Below, in pieces: positions 33,080 through 43,219 of a stretch of DNA of 64,000 nt. Position 1 is the stretch's first letter. Each line of letters begins with the position of its first letter. Source of the DNA: Clostridia bacterium (GTDB lineage Bacteria; Bacillota; Clostridia; Lachnospirales; Lachnospiraceae); contig CAJTIM010000012.1 of NCBI GenBank assembly GCA_910576325.1, forward strand, positions 1 through 64,000, written 5' to 3'. The position numbers were made by a program, and so were the translations under genes. Under the pieces are notes generated by a model. It saw only the letters and a program-made list of their open reading frames with translations. It did not search any database and was not told where the DNA came from.

Positions 33080-34072
33080 CTACTCGTCTCTTTTTCCTGA
33101 CATAAACTCCACAAACTTACCGGTTCCGATTGCCACGCATTTCATGGAATCCTCGGCTGTCATAGTATTAATGCCGGTTTTCTCCTCCAAAAGTTCCTCC
33201 AAGCCCCTAAGCAGCGCTCCGCCGCCCGTAAGCACGATTCCTCTGTCCGCGATATCCGCTGCAAGCTCAGGAGGCGTCTTTTCCAATACACTGTGTACTG
33301 CTTCTACAATCTGCATGGTAGTCTCCCGCAAAGCTTCCTCGGTGTCCTCAGAAGTCACCTCTACGGTCTTGGGAAGTCCTGTAACCAAATTACGTCCGCG
33401 GACATTCATCCGATCCACCTCTGCCCGCGGGAAGCAGGTTCCCACTTTTATCTTAATGTCCTCCGCAGTCCGCTCACCGATGAGCAGATTGTGCTTCTTA
33501 CGCATATAGCGGACAATGGCCTCATCAAAGTCGTCGCCGGCCACCTTCACGGAAGTGCTTACTACCGTACCTCCCAAAGAAATCACGGCAATGTCGCTTG
33601 TACCGCCTCCGATATCTACAATCATATTGCCGCAGGGTCTTGAAATATCAATTCCGGCTCCAATGGCTGCCGCAATCGGCTCCTCTATAATCAATACCTC
33701 TCTGGCCCCCGCCTGGTAGGTAGCGTCCTCAACAGCCTTCTTCTCCACCTCGGTTACTCCGCTGGGCACACACACTGCAATCCGCGGTTTCCGGAAGGTT
33801 TTCTTGCCCATAGCCTTCTGGATAAAGTACTTAAGCATCTTTTCCGTTACGGTGTAGTCAGAAATAACACCCTGGCGCAGAGGGCGCACCGCTACAATAT
33901 TGCCGGGAGTTCTTCCCAGCATCAGCCGCGCTTCCTCGCCGATGGCGCGGATCTTATTCGTATCTCTGTCAAATGCTACTACGGACGGCTCTTTTAACAC
34001 AACGCCCTTTCCATTTATAAAAACAAGCATGCTTGCAGTACCCAGGTCGATTCCAATATCTGTTCCAGCCAT
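33080..34072 (-). CDS. mreB: Rod shape-determining protein MreB/Mbl
   Basis: A 330-residue actin-like ATPase: phosphate-1 motif DIGIDLGTASMLVF, phosphate-2 region IVDIGGGTSDIAVIS near 160, and adenosine motif GIVLTGGGALLRGLEEL near 285. It forms membrane filaments that guide wall synthesis. The neighbours mreC and mreD are absent, so it may be the Mbl-type paralogue. It has its own upstream region with TATAAT on - near 34250. Confidence 0.92.
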   Translation of the reverse strand: MAGTDIGIDLGTASMLVFINGKGVVLKEPSVVAFDRDTNKIRAIGEEARLMLGRTPGNIVAVRPLRQGVISDYTVTEKMLKYFIQKAMGKKTFRKPRIAVCVPSGVTEVEKKAVEDATYQAGAREVLIIEEPIAAAIGAGIDISRPCGNMIVDIGGGTSDIAVISLGGTVVSTSVKVAGDDFDEAIVRYMRKKHNLLIGERTAEDIKIKVGTCFPRAEVDRMNVRGRNLVTGLPKTVEVTSEDTEEALRETTMQIVEAVHSVLEKTPPELAADIADRGIVLTGGGALLRGLEELLEEKTGINTMTAEDSMKCVAIGTGKFVEFMSGKRDE

Positions 34073-34306
34073 GATTCCATATCCCCTTTCACTCTGTTCT
34101 CTCTATGTTTCATTCTTTTCCGAATTGTCAACTGTTATACACTTTTTCCAGCCTGTCCCATATTTTTTCCGCTGCGGTTCTCCCGAACCGTTACTTATTT
34201 CTCCGTCTGTGGGAAATAAAGGCCGATCTTGCGTAACCTATATTATATACAATAATTTCTAAAAAGAAAAGCGTTTTTTTACGAGGATACGAATTTTTGG
34301 TTAATT

Positions 34307-35302
34307 TTAATCATTTCTTAAGGGATCTGCAAGCCATTTAATAACTTCCCGAAGCTTCTCCTTTTGTTCTCCGCTGCAGGAAGGCAGTTCTTCTTCCAAA
34401 TTCACATCTGCCATATCATAGCGTTTTCCCAAAAGAAGCCGCTCAATGAGCCCGGGAAGCTCTACATCCAGCATATCGGAGAACACCATAATCTCACTGA
34501 TATGCATTGCATTGAGCTTTAGGTAAACCTCTAATTCACCCCAGTCAAAGCGTTTGCTGTAGCTGGTCTCACACTCAGGAGATTTGCCGAATTTCCATTC
34601 CCAGGAGGAATACAGGTCGTAGGTTTCTTTTACCTGGGGCGTATCCAGCATCCTGGGATCCAGTTCCTCAAAGCAGCCGTACAATTCCTCAAAGCTTTCC
34701 ATCAATGCACGGCGCATGGCATCTGTGGTAACCTCCGGATTCAGATCCTTTAAGTTGCAGACCCGGGACTGAACGGATTTTACCCCTTTGGCCTTCATTT
34801 TATCCTTGGAAGGAGTCAGATATCTGCCCAGTTGGGATACATCCACATCAATCATCAAGGTTCCATGCTGAATACTGCACTGTGAGGTATTGGAAAAGGC
34901 ATTGCCGGAGAACTTGAAGCCATCCTTTGTTATAATATCATTTCTTCCGGAAAAATGGGTTTCCACACCGAATTTCAGGCAGGCCTTCTGTATAACTTTT
35001 AACTGCTTTTCCAGATTGTAGGCCTCCGGGGACGCCAGAAAGGTAAAACAGAGATTGCCCAGATCGTGGTACACTGCTCCGCCTCCGGTGGTTCTCCTGG
35101 CCAGATATCCCCCCTCTTCCTCCAAAAGCTGCGCCCGGCATTCCCGGATGGCGTTCTGGTTTCTTCCTATTACTACTGTGCGCTCATTTTGCCACAGGTA
35201 GAAAATCACATCGCCTTTTTTTATTTGTGTGGAGAGATATTTTTCTACGGCAAGATTATGCCAGGGGTTCCAGGTATAGGTTTGAATAAAATAGTTACTC
35301 AT
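34307..35302 (-). CDS. lplA: Lipoate-protein ligase A
   Basis: A 331-residue ligase: RRTTGGGAVYHDLGNLCFTF (lipoyl-AMP site) and the Lys region FKFSGNAF near 140, with the C-terminal accessory domain. It activates free lipoate with ATP and attaches it to lipoyl domains, probably including the three on the E2 encoded at 48.6-50.6 kb. ATG at 35302 follows AAGGAGAG; an upstream frame start adds 32 unrelated residues. Confidence 0.92.
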   Translation of the reverse strand: MSNYFIQTYTWNPWHNLAVEKYLSTQIKKGDVIFYLWQNERTVVIGRNQNAIRECRAQLLEEEGGYLARRTTGGGAVYHDLGNLCFTFLASPEAYNLEKQLKVIQKACLKFGVETHFSGRNDIITKDGFKFSGNAFSNTSQCSIQHGTLMIDVDVSQLGRYLTPSKDKMKAKGVKSVQSRVCNLKDLNPEVTTDAMRRALMESFEELYGCFEELDPRMLDTPQVKETYDLYSSWEWKFGKSPECETSYSKRFDWGELEVYLKLNAMHISEIMVFSDMLDVELPGLIERLLLGKRYDMADVNLEEELPSCSGEQKEKLREVIKWLADPLRND

Positions 35303-35403
35303 GATGTCAGCTCTCCTTTTTGTGTTTTCTCCATTGTAGTTCAAAACAAAAAAAGGTGCAATCATTTTCAAATTATTCAAACATACAAAAAAATCCAAAA
35401 ATA

Positions 35404-35997
35404 CTATTTATACAAGCTTTCTAAGCGTTCACCCACAGCTCCCCCCGGATGTATCAAAGCAAAGCTTTCATTTTGAAAACCTGTTTCCTCTATCAATGCT
35501 GCCTGAAGCGCATGGAATATCACACAAGCAGAGGTGGTGCTGGTAGTACCCTGACTGTTATATTTATCAGTCTCCCGATTAATATACTGCTTTAAAACAG
35601 CATCGGCTCCTTTTGCAAGAGGCGATTTCTCATTCTCTGTTATAGTAATTACATATACGCCTTTTTTCTTACAGATATTCAGAACAGGAAGCAGCTCCTT
35701 CGTCTTTCCGCCTCTGGATACAAACAGCATTACATCGCTTTTTTTCAGATACCCAGTCCCTCCATGTACTGCTTCTGCCGGCGAAATAAAGCGGGCAGGC
35801 CGTTCTATGCAGCACATCAAATGAGCAAAATGACGGCAGGCAATTCCCGAATGGCCGCATCCAGAAGCTCCGATTCGTTCCGCATTTTTCAGCAGTTTTA
35901 CTGCTTTAGCAAATTGCTCTTCATTGACCGCCTCTGCTCCTTTCTTTAGACATTCAGCTTCAATGGCAAAGGTTTTTTTTAAATATGTATTATCCAT
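35404..35997 (-). CDS. SIS-domain sugar-phosphate isomerase-like protein
   Basis: A 197-residue single SIS domain of the KpsF/GutQ style without CBS domains: GCGHSGIACRHFAH, FISPAEAVHGG, VSRGGKTKELL and the terminal IHPGGAVGE. Such proteins isomerise sugar phosphates, for example ketose-aldose pairs of pentoses or hexuloses. It is the last gene of the sugar importer operon and a paralogue of the next gene, so the two may form a heteromer or act on two steps. Substrate is unknown. Confidence 0.75.
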   Translation of the reverse strand: MDNTYLKKTFAIEAECLKKGAEAVNEEQFAKAVKLLKNAERIGASGCGHSGIACRHFAHLMCCIERPARFISPAEAVHGGTGYLKKSDVMLFVSRGGKTKELLPVLNICKKKGVYVITITENEKSPLAKGADAVLKQYINRETDKYNSQGTTSTTSACVIFHALQAALIEETGFQNESFALIHPGGAVGERLESLYK

Positions 35998-36089
35998 TAA
36001 TCATTTCTACCTTTACAAATTTATCTTTTACTTCACTTTTAGGGTTTCATTAAAAATATCTTTACCATTTACAAATACATAGTCCCACC

Positions 36090-36695
36090 CTACAACTCTT
36101 TCCTGAGAATATCTCCCACACCCCCACCGGTATGGATAAGGTAAAATTCTTCTTTGGTATAGCCGTTCTCTTCCATGATTGCGAAGGCTATGGCATCGAA
36201 AGCCGAAATAAATGCCAGGGTGCTGGCTGAGGAGACAATTCCCCAGCAGTCCGGTTCTCGGGCAATCTTGATCTTCAGTACAATATCCACCGCCTGCCCC
36301 AGCTTTGAATTTTCATTCTCAGTCACCCCAATGACAGTTAAGCCTTTCTTTTGAGCCGCCGGAAGATAGTTGAGAATTTCCTGGGTATTTCCGCTCTTGC
36401 TGATCAGGATCAGTATATCTCCCCCCTGCATGACTCCCATTCCGCCGTGGATGGAATCTGCCGGGGAGAGGAAGAAGGCCGGAACTTCCACTACACACAA
36501 GGTATGAGCAATCCGCTTGGCCGCCTGACCAGCTGTTCCGCAGCCTGCCAGAACCACCTTTTTTCCTTTCTTCTTGACAGAACCCAGAATATCGGTAATC
36601 CTTGACATCACCTCATAGTCAATCTGTTCTGCATTTATGCTGAGTACTTGCGCCTCATCTTTCATAACCTTTTTTAATCGTTCTTTTCTCTCCAT
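36090..36695 (-). CDS. SIS-domain sugar-phosphate isomerase-like protein
   Basis: A 201-residue SIS protein: GCGTAGQAAKRIAHTL, FLSPADSIHGGMG, ISKSGNTQEIL and the terminal IHTGGGVGD, where the first paralogue and KpsF proteins have HPGGA. ATG at 36695 follows AAAGGAG. It is in the operon downstream of two permeases. The proline-to-threonine and alanine-to-glycine changes in the end motif suggest a different substrate or role from its partner. Confidence 0.75.
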   Translation of the reverse strand: MERKERLKKVMKDEAQVLSINAEQIDYEVMSRITDILGSVKKKGKKVVLAGCGTAGQAAKRIAHTLCVVEVPAFFLSPADSIHGGMGVMQGGDILILISKSGNTQEILNYLPAAQKKGLTVIGVTENENSKLGQAVDIVLKIKIAREPDCWGIVSSASTLAFISAFDAIAFAIMEENGYTKEEFYLIHTGGGVGDILRKEL

Positions 36696-36728
36696 GTTTT
36701 ACTCCTTTCAATCCAAACATCCCATAGC

Positions 36729-37688
36729 CTATACCTCTTTCTTCCCCTTACCATAGAGTGTCACTACCGCCTGCACCATAATTACACTCAAAAGTACAGA
36801 GCCCACAACTACATCCGACCAAACGGCGCTCAAGACATTCTGCATACTGAAAATATTGGAAAAAGAAGACATAATCAGTGTACCAATAAAAGTTCCCGAC
36901 ACCTTTCCTACGCCCCCTGTCAGTTTGGCGCCTCCAAGAACTACTGCCGCAATGGCATACATCTCGTATCCGGTTCCCGCCAGCGGAGAAGCAACTCCTA
37001 CACGGGAAGTATAAATCATTCCCCCGATACAGGTCAGGACGCCGCAGAGTACATGGGCAGTAATCATGGTCTTCGGTACGCTTACACCCATCATGTTGGC
37101 AGCTTCCAAGTTGCCGCCCACGATATACATGGACCGTCCGACAAAGCGCCGCTTTAATACAAAAGCCGCAATCAACGTAGCAATTACAAACAAAATCAGC
37201 GGCAGCGGCAGAATCTTTCCAAAGGTCAGACGTCCGAGCGCCAGAATCGGCATTGGCACAGATTCCACTTTATAAGTTTCCTGATTACAGAGCATCTGCA
37301 CCAGTCCCCGGATAAACATCTGCGTCGCCAGCGTAGCGATAAACGCCGGAATGGAAAGCTTCTCAACCAGAATACCATTGATAAATCCCACAACCGCACC
37401 TGCCAGAAGCGGAATCACCAGGGCCAAAACAAGATTATACTGCGAAAGATTCATCATCAGATATCCGGCCAGAGCAAATACCGACGCCACACTCAAATCA
37501 ATGGAGCCGCAGAGTACCACAAATGTCATTCCAATTCCAATGAAGCCCATCAGACTGGCAGATCGGAGAAGATTACAGAGGTTTTCCGTTGATACAAAGG
37601 TCCGCTGTACACATATACCCACAAACAATACAATCAAAAGGCCTACCAGAGCAATATTATTGTAAAAAAATGATTTTATCCTGTTCAT
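36729..37688 (-). CDS. Sugar ABC importer permease, RbsC type
   Basis: A 319-residue permease with eight to ten helices of the ribose/xylose class (FIGIGMTFVVLCGSIDLSVA and AAVVLGGAKLTGGVGKVSGT). ATG at 37688 follows AAGGAGGG. It pairs with the second permease upstream to form the membrane channel used by the double ATPase and the binding lipoprotein. Confidence 0.88.
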   Translation of the reverse strand: MNRIKSFFYNNIALVGLLIVLFVGICVQRTFVSTENLCNLLRSASLMGFIGIGMTFVVLCGSIDLSVASVFALAGYLMMNLSQYNLVLALVIPLLAGAVVGFINGILVEKLSIPAFIATLATQMFIRGLVQMLCNQETYKVESVPMPILALGRLTFGKILPLPLILFVIATLIAAFVLKRRFVGRSMYIVGGNLEAANMMGVSVPKTMITAHVLCGVLTCIGGMIYTSRVGVASPLAGTGYEMYAIAAVVLGGAKLTGGVGKVSGTFIGTLIMSSFSNIFSMQNVLSAVWSDVVVGSVLLSVIMVQAVVTLYGKGKKEV

Positions 37689-37699
37689 GTTCTCCCTCC

Positions 37700-38653
37700 T
37701 TAACGCGAACGTTTTCCAATTCCATGGAAATAAAGAGCCGCCAGAACGATGCCGGCCTTTAACATCAAGGTTACCGGATAAGACACATTGTTCATATTAC
37801 ACATCATGGAAATCAGCTGGAGCAAAAACGCGCCGCAGGTGGTTCCGATGATGTTGGGGTATCCGCCGTCAATGGGCGTTCCCCCAATGAGCGTTGCGGC
37901 AATGGCATCAATCTCCATGTCTGTTCCGATAGTGGACGGATGCGCACTGGACACTACAACTGCCTCCAGTATTCCTGCTGCCCAGGAAAGAGCTCCTGTA
38001 ACCACATAGCAGAAAATAACGATTTTCACCGTATTAATTCCGCAATTCCTTGCAGCAACCGGGTTATTTCCGTAAGCCTCTATCCTTGCTCCCAGCTTCA
38101 TTTTATTTACAAGGATATATACAACCACAACAGCAATTACCAGAATAAAAAAATGAACCGGAATACGTCCCACAACCGGCTGAGTAAAGAACGCCGTCAG
38201 TTTCGGAGCCGTATAGGTTACATTGGCCGCACCGCTGATTCCCTTTGCCATTCCACGCATGACATACCGCAGCGCCAGAGTGGCTACCATAGGCAGAATG
38301 GCAAACTTGGAAACTGCCACTCCTGCCAAACAGCCGAACCCAATCACAAGTATCACGGAAAACAAGATCAGAATCGGAGACTCATGTACAATCCCCAGCG
38401 CCGCAAGCACAGAACCGAGAGCCATGGCTGAACCTACCGAAATATCAATACCGCCCGTAGCGATGACAAGCGACATTCCCAGGGATACGAGACATACTCT
38501 TGATACCTGTTTAAAAAAGTTATTAAAAGTAATCCAGCTCAGGAAATTACTGGTTGCTGTGATGTTAAAAATCAGCAATGCCAGAAATAAAATCAGCGCA
38601 ATATTCTTTTTGAAAAATGCCAAATCCCATGTGATGCCCTTCTTTGTTGTCAT
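37700..38653 (-). CDS. Sugar ABC importer permease, RbsC type
   Basis: A 317-residue permease related to its neighbour (SLGMSLVIATGGIDISVGSA; GTPIDGGYPNIIGT). ATG at 38653 follows AAAGGAG and lies 4 bases after the ATPase stop. Two different permeases with one ATPase indicate a heterodimeric channel, as in autoinducer-2 or galactofuranose importers of this class. Confidence 0.88.
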   Translation of the reverse strand: MTTKKGITWDLAFFKKNIALILFLALLIFNITATSNFLSWITFNNFFKQVSRVCLVSLGMSLVIATGGIDISVGSAMALGSVLAALGIVHESPILILFSVILVIGFGCLAGVAVSKFAILPMVATLALRYVMRGMAKGISGAANVTYTAPKLTAFFTQPVVGRIPVHFFILVIAVVVVYILVNKMKLGARIEAYGNNPVAARNCGINTVKIVIFCYVVTGALSWAAGILEAVVVSSAHPSTIGTDMEIDAIAATLIGGTPIDGGYPNIIGTTCGAFLLQLISMMCNMNNVSYPVTLMLKAGIVLAALYFHGIGKRSR

Positions 38654-38656
38654 CGC

Positions 38657-40159
38657 TTATTTCTCCTTTCCCGTTACAATGGTTTCCATAATGCTCTTCT
38701 CGGAAATTTCTTCTCCCATCAGTTCACCCATAATTCTGCCATCTCTGAGCACCAGAATACGGTCACAGTTACGGACCAGTTCCGCCATCTCCGACGAAAT
38801 AAAGAGCACGCTGATTCCTTTGTCAGAAAATTCATGAATCAATTTCTCAATTTCAGCCTTTGCACCCACATCGATTCCGCGGGTAGGCTCGTCCAGAATA
38901 ATCAGTTTCGGATCAATGGCCATCCAGCGGGACAGGATTACCTTCTGCTGGTTTCCGCCTGACAGATTTTTAATCAGCTGTTCACCACCGGTTGTTTTAA
39001 TCATCAGCTTTTCAATATAATCATCCGAAAGCTGCTTCCGCTGCTTCTCATTAATAAAGCCGCCCCTGGAAAGCTGATCCAGAGAGCAGAGTGTCAGATT
39101 GCTCCGAACTGTTACATCCGGGAAAATTCCTTCTTCGCGCCGGTTCTCCGTACAGAATGCCAGCCCCGCATGAATTGCTTCTTCCGGAGATTTTATCTTT
39201 ACTTTTTTCCCTTCCACATAGATCTCACCGGAATCCGGATGATCACAGCCAAAGATAATTCTGGCCGTCTCGGTACGTCCGGCTCCCAGAAGTCCTGCCA
39301 GACCTAAGATCTCGCCTTTTTTAATTCGGAAACTCACATTATTTACATACGGCACCCGAATAAGATTCTTAACCTCCAGAATGTCCTCTTTATCACTAAA
39401 ATCATGGACCGGAAGAGTCCTTTCAAGCTTTACCTCCTTCTTTCCGAGCATTGTTTTCAACAATTCATATTCGGAAAGTTCCTCTGTCTTCCAGGTTCCC
39501 ATATAACACCCGTCTTTCAGAACCGTGATCCGGTCGCACTTCTTATAGACCTCGTCCAGGCGATGGGAGATAAAAATCATAGATACGCCCTTTTCTTTCA
39601 TCTTATCCATGATTCCAAACAAAATCTCTACCTCGTTGGTATCCAGAGAGGATGTGGGTTCATCCATAATCAACAGTCTGCTGTTAAAGTTTACGGCACG
39701 TATAATTGAAATAATCTGCTGTTTTGCTGTACTGTAATTATTCAGCGACCTTTTTACATCTATATCAACTCCCAATTCATCAATCAGGACCTGTGCATCC
39801 TCATGCATCTTCTTCCAGTCAATTCCCGTTTTATTGCAGGGATAATGTCCCAGAAAAATATTCTCGCTTACCGTCAGATAGGGAATCATATTCAGTTCCT
39901 GGTAAATCGTGCTGATTCCTGCTTTCTGTGCGCTTAATACGGTTGTAAATTTCCGCTCCTCACCCTGAAAGATAATTTTACCCCTGTCTGCTTTGTAAAG
40001 ACCTGTTAAAATCTTGATGAGCGTTGACTTTCCGGCTCCATTCTCCCCCATCAGCGCATGGATTTCACCCTTTTCAACGGAAAATTCAATATTATCAAGG
40101 GCTTTTACCCCTGCAAATTCTTTTGTCAGTCCATGTACTTCCAATATATTATCGCTCAT
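38657..40159 (-). CDS. Sugar ABC importer ATPase, RbsA type
   Basis: About 500 residues with two ABC domains: the first with GENGAGKSTLIK (near 38) and Walker B LLIMDEPTSSLD; the second with the degenerate Walker A GLLGAGRTET (near 290) and LSGGNQQKVILSRWM with LIILDEPTRGID. This is the standard RbsA plan. ATG at 40159 follows AAAGGAG; an extended frame to 40198 is less likely. Confidence 0.92.
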   Translation of the reverse strand: MSDNILEVHGLTKEFAGVKALDNIEFSVEKGEIHALMGENGAGKSTLIKILTGLYKADRGKIIFQGEERKFTTVLSAQKAGISTIYQELNMIPYLTVSENIFLGHYPCNKTGIDWKKMHEDAQVLIDELGVDIDVKRSLNNYSTAKQQIISIIRAVNFNSRLLIMDEPTSSLDTNEVEILFGIMDKMKEKGVSMIFISHRLDEVYKKCDRITVLKDGCYMGTWKTEELSEYELLKTMLGKKEVKLERTLPVHDFSDKEDILEVKNLIRVPYVNNVSFRIKKGEILGLAGLLGAGRTETARIIFGCDHPDSGEIYVEGKKVKIKSPEEAIHAGLAFCTENRREEGIFPDVTVRSNLTLCSLDQLSRGGFINEKQRKQLSDDYIEKLMIKTTGGEQLIKNLSGGNQQKVILSRWMAIDPKLIILDEPTRGIDVGAKAEIEKLIHEFSDKGISVLFISSEMAELVRNCDRILVLRDGRIMGELMGEEISEKSIMETIVTGKEK

Positions 40160-40251
40160 ACATTTGCTCCTCTTTACGATAAGAGACTGCTGCGGCACAG
40201 CAGTCTCTTACATACATTTTCCCTCATCAGAGGCATATCAATTCCCAGCTC

Positions 40252-41337
40252 TTAGAATCCCAAATCATAATTTTCATCTACGTTGGTTGCATCTACCGGA
40301 ACGTCCTCGATTGCATAGAAGGTTTCCAGTGCCTCACCTGAGATTCCTGCCTCGATTCCGTTAAATACCTGTTCTGCAAACTTTGGAGTGCAGGTGATGG
40401 TCGCGGATATGGTGCCGTCCTTAATCGCTTCAAAAGTCTCATACATACCGTCTACGCCTACAATATATACATCCTCATTTACTTTAAGTCCTGCGGACTG
40501 GCATGCCAGAGATACTCCAAGAGCCATCTCGTCGTTGTGACAGTAGAAAGCATCAATCTCTCCGTTGGTAGACTGCAGAACGTTTGCTGCAACTTCCTGC
40601 GCCTCAGTACGGGAGAAGTTCGCCGTCTGCTCAACTACAAAATCAAAATTGCCTTCTTTATCTGCCACTTCATGAAATCCGCCGGAACGGTCACGTACAT
40701 CGGTTCCACCCAGGATTCCCTGAATCTCAGCCACCTTGATGGTTTCCTTGTCAGCACACGCCTTAGCTATCCACTCTCCTGCGTAGCGGCCCTCCGCTAC
40801 GAAGTCAGACGAAAAGAAAGTTACATAATCAACGCCCGGAACACCGTTGGAACCTCTTGCCTTCATAATAACCGGAACACCTTTTTCCTTGCACTTATCA
40901 AGAGCCGGCTGAATGGCGTCGCCATCTACTGCGGTGATTACGATTACATTACATCCCTGTGCCAGAAGAGACTCTACATCAGAAATCTGCCGCTCAGCGT
41001 CTCCCTCGGCATTTACGATTGTGATCTTATATCCGCGCTCGTCTGCTACTCTCTGCATATCGTCGCTCTCTACCGTACGCCAGGTACTTGCCAGGTCTGC
41101 CTGGGAATATCCTACATGAAGCTCTTCTTTGGAAGGCCATACCCACTCGGTTGCATCGCCGGAAGCCGGCTGTGTGTCTGCTGCAGACCCTGCACCCTCT
41201 GCGTTATCAGCTGCCGGAGCCTCAGTCTTGGCCTGTTCCGGAGCTGTCTCGCCTTCCATAGAGGCGCCGCCGCAGGCTGCCAAAGAACAAATCATCGTTA
41301 AGGAAAGAATTACTGCAAGTACTTTTTTCATAACCAT
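40252..41337 (-). CDS. Sugar-binding lipoprotein, RbsB type
   Basis: About 361 residues: signal peptide with lipobox SLAAC, a Ala/Glu/Pro linker, then a periplasmic-binding type 4 domain (GCNVIVITAVDGDAIQPAL; VYIVGVDGMYETFEAI). It presents sugar to the double-permease importer. ATG at 41337 follows GGAGG. The frame opens 24 bases further upstream without a good site. A motif shared with the catabolic operon lies about 95 bases upstream. Likely ligand is a pentose or pentulose, inferred from neighbours. Confidence 0.9.
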   Translation of the reverse strand: MVMKKVLAVILSLTMICSLAACGGASMEGETAPEQAKTEAPAADNAEGAGSAADTQPASGDATEWVWPSKEELHVGYSQADLASTWRTVESDDMQRVADERGYKITIVNAEGDAERQISDVESLLAQGCNVIVITAVDGDAIQPALDKCKEKGVPVIMKARGSNGVPGVDYVTFFSSDFVAEGRYAGEWIAKACADKETIKVAEIQGILGGTDVRDRSGGFHEVADKEGNFDFVVEQTANFSRTEAQEVAANVLQSTNGEIDAFYCHNDEMALGVSLACQSAGLKVNEDVYIVGVDGMYETFEAIKDGTISATITCTPKFAEQVFNGIEAGISGEALETFYAIEDVPVDATNVDENYDLGF

Positions 41338-41427
41338 AAATACCTCCACTTTCGTTTTCATAAAATCCTTTTCTTGTTTGCATGCATTTGGAATTCCTTT
41401 TGCTACAATTAATTCTAACTATTTAAA

Positions 41428-41440
41428 GTGTTGGAGTAAA
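41428..41440. promoter_or_regulatory. Candidate RpiR operator, site 1
   Basis: The string GTTGGAGTAAA at 41430-41440 (TTTACTCCAA on -) recurs upstream of the catabolic genes at 45404-45416 and, inverted, at 45544-45556. It lies in the gap 41338-41593 that otherwise holds only AT-rich promoter-like sequence for the importer genes. Confidence 0.4.
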
Positions 41441-41593
41441 TATTCTCGTACATTTTTAACCATTCTCCCCTCTTAAGAAGGCTTATTTTATGTAATTTTT
41501 CCACATTTCTAGTAATATTGCACAATTTTTTCGTTTTATACACTTCATTTTGGAGAATTTATTTCTCTGTTTTATTTCATTTTCCTCTTAATT

Positions 41594-42298
41594 TTATTTC
41601 TTGTGCTGCCCATAGTACGCATTGGGACCGAATTTACGGTTATAATGCTTCATTTTAATATTATCCCTGATAAGTTCACACTGTCCCTGGGTGGCAATAT
41701 AATCAAAAATCGCCATTTTGGAAATATACTCCAGCACCTGCGCATGCAGTACTGCCGCATGAGGCGTCTTTCCCCAGGTAAAAGGTGCGTGGCTGTGTAC
41801 CAGTACCGCCTGCATCTCCACACAGCTGCGCTTCTCAAATTCTTCCAGAATCACTTTTCCTGTATTTTTCTCATAGGCCTCTTCGATTTCCTCCGATGTC
41901 ATCAGCCGTGTACATGGAATAGCCCCAAAGAAATAATCGCAGTGAGTGGTTCCGTAGCAGGGAATATTCATTCCCAGCTGAGCCCACATAGTTGCAAACT
42001 GAGAATGAGTATGTACAATTCCTCTGATTCCCTTGTCCTTAAATGCCTTGTATAGCTCAATATGGGTATCTGTGTCAGTTGAAGGCACATAATCACTGTC
42101 CACCACATTTCCCTCCAGATCTACAGGAACCATCTGTTCGGCTCTGAGTTCTGCATAAGGCACACCACTGGGCTTGATCACCATCAAACCGCTCTCCTCA
42201 TCATATCCGGATACATTTCCCCATGTGGAAATAACAAGCTGTTTTTCTACCAGCTCCATATTGGCCTCATAGACCTCCTGTTTTAAAGATTCTAAACT
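41594..42298 (-). CDS. araD: L-ribulose-5-phosphate 4-epimerase (AraD family)
   Basis: About 234 residues of class II aldolase fold: TWGNVSGYD, KPSGVPYAEL, then VPSTDTDTHIELYKAF and GIVHTHSQFATMWAQ with the Zn-binding HTH, and VLVHSHAPFTWG. It converts L-ribulose-5-P to D-xylulose-5-P, the exit to the pentose phosphate route. ATG at 42298 follows AGGAGGA. UlaF/SgbE-type enzymes of L-ascorbate and L-xylulose pathways share this fold, which suits the kinase nearby. Confidence 0.9.
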   Translation of the reverse strand, partial: SLESLKQEVYEANMELVEKQLVISTWGNVSGYDEESGLMVIKPSGVPYAELRAEQMVPVDLEGNVVDSDYVPSTDTDTHIELYKAFKDKGIRGIVHTHSQFATMWAQLGMNIPCYGTTHCDYFFGAIPCTRLMTSEEIEEAYEKNTGKVILEEFEKRSCVEMQAVLVHSHAPFTWGKTPHAAVLHAQVLEYISKMAIFDYIATQGQCELIRDNIKMKHYNRKFGPNAYYGQHKK

Positions 42299-42330
42299 CA
42301 TATTGCATTTCCTCCTGCTATTGTGTTTTA

Positions 42331-43191
42331 TCATTTAAATCCTTTTCCCCGTACCTTATTCAGTTCCAAGAATTTAGATGTACTGTTTAGATTTTTGTCA
42401 TATTCCTTTTCCGAGCGGACAAGAACGCTCAGGTACAGCGCATCAATTACCATTTGTTCCGCCACTCTCCGGGCCACAATATCCCGCCCGGTGGTGACAT
42501 CGCTGGTAGCGATAAAAAGATTGATATCCGACAGACGCAGCAAGGGCGACTTACTCATTTTGGTAATGCAGATAATCGTCGCACCTTTTTCCTTGGCTAC
42601 CCGCATAGCATTTAATACGGTACGGGATTTTCCCTCATAAGAAACAGCAACCGCCACATCTCCCCGCCCCAGATTACTGGCTTCAATAATCTGCATAACA
42701 GCGTCCGACTGTGCGGATCCCGGAATTCCAAGCCTCCGGAACTTAAAGTAAAACAGCTGACATACGGCCGCAGAATCACCGGCTCCGAAGAAATGAATAG
42801 ACCTTGCATTCAAAAGAGCCTGTGCAGCCGATTCGTAAACATCTCCGTCTGCCAGAAGAATTGTATCAGTCAGTGCCTGCATATTACTCTTGTATACTTT
42901 GTGCAGATTGTCCAGCACTGTATCTTCCTTGGTTATTGCCTCTACCGTCATAATACTGCTGTCTTTCAATGCATTTACAAACGCCTGCTTCATCTCCGTG
43001 AAACCGGTATATCCCATTTTTCTGCAGAAGCGTACCACAGAGGCGTCACTACTGTCCGTTTCCCGTGCAAGTTCCGCCAGCGTCATAATACAGATAAGTT
43101 CCGGCTTCTCCAGCAGAGCCTGTGCAATGGCTTTCTCCGTCCTCGATAAGGTAGGAATCAAAAACCTCATTTTGACAATCAGCTCGTTCAC
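42331..43191 (-). CDS. RpiR-family transcriptional regulator
   Basis: About 286 residues: N-terminal RpiR helix-turn-helix (ETDSSDASVVRFCRKMGYTG, near 30-75) and a SIS effector domain (HFFGAGDSAAVCQLFYFKF; VSYEGKSRTVL). The start is GTG at 43191 after GGAGGAG; the longer frame to 43254 overlaps the kinase gene. It probably senses a pentulose phosphate and controls the sites at 41430 and 45404-45556. Confidence 0.85.
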   Translation of the reverse strand: MNELIVKMRFLIPTLSRTEKAIAQALLEKPELICIMTLAELARETDSSDASVVRFCRKMGYTGFTEMKQAFVNALKDSSIMTVEAITKEDTVLDNLHKVYKSNMQALTDTILLADGDVYESAAQALLNARSIHFFGAGDSAAVCQLFYFKFRRLGIPGSAQSDAVMQIIEASNLGRGDVAVAVSYEGKSRTVLNAMRVAKEKGATIICITKMSKSPLLRLSDINLFIATSDVTTGRDIVARRVAEQMVIDALYLSVLVRSEKEYDKNLNSTSKFLELNKVRGKGFK

Positions 43192-43219
43192 GCAAGTCTC
43201 CTCCGATCTTTTGAGATCA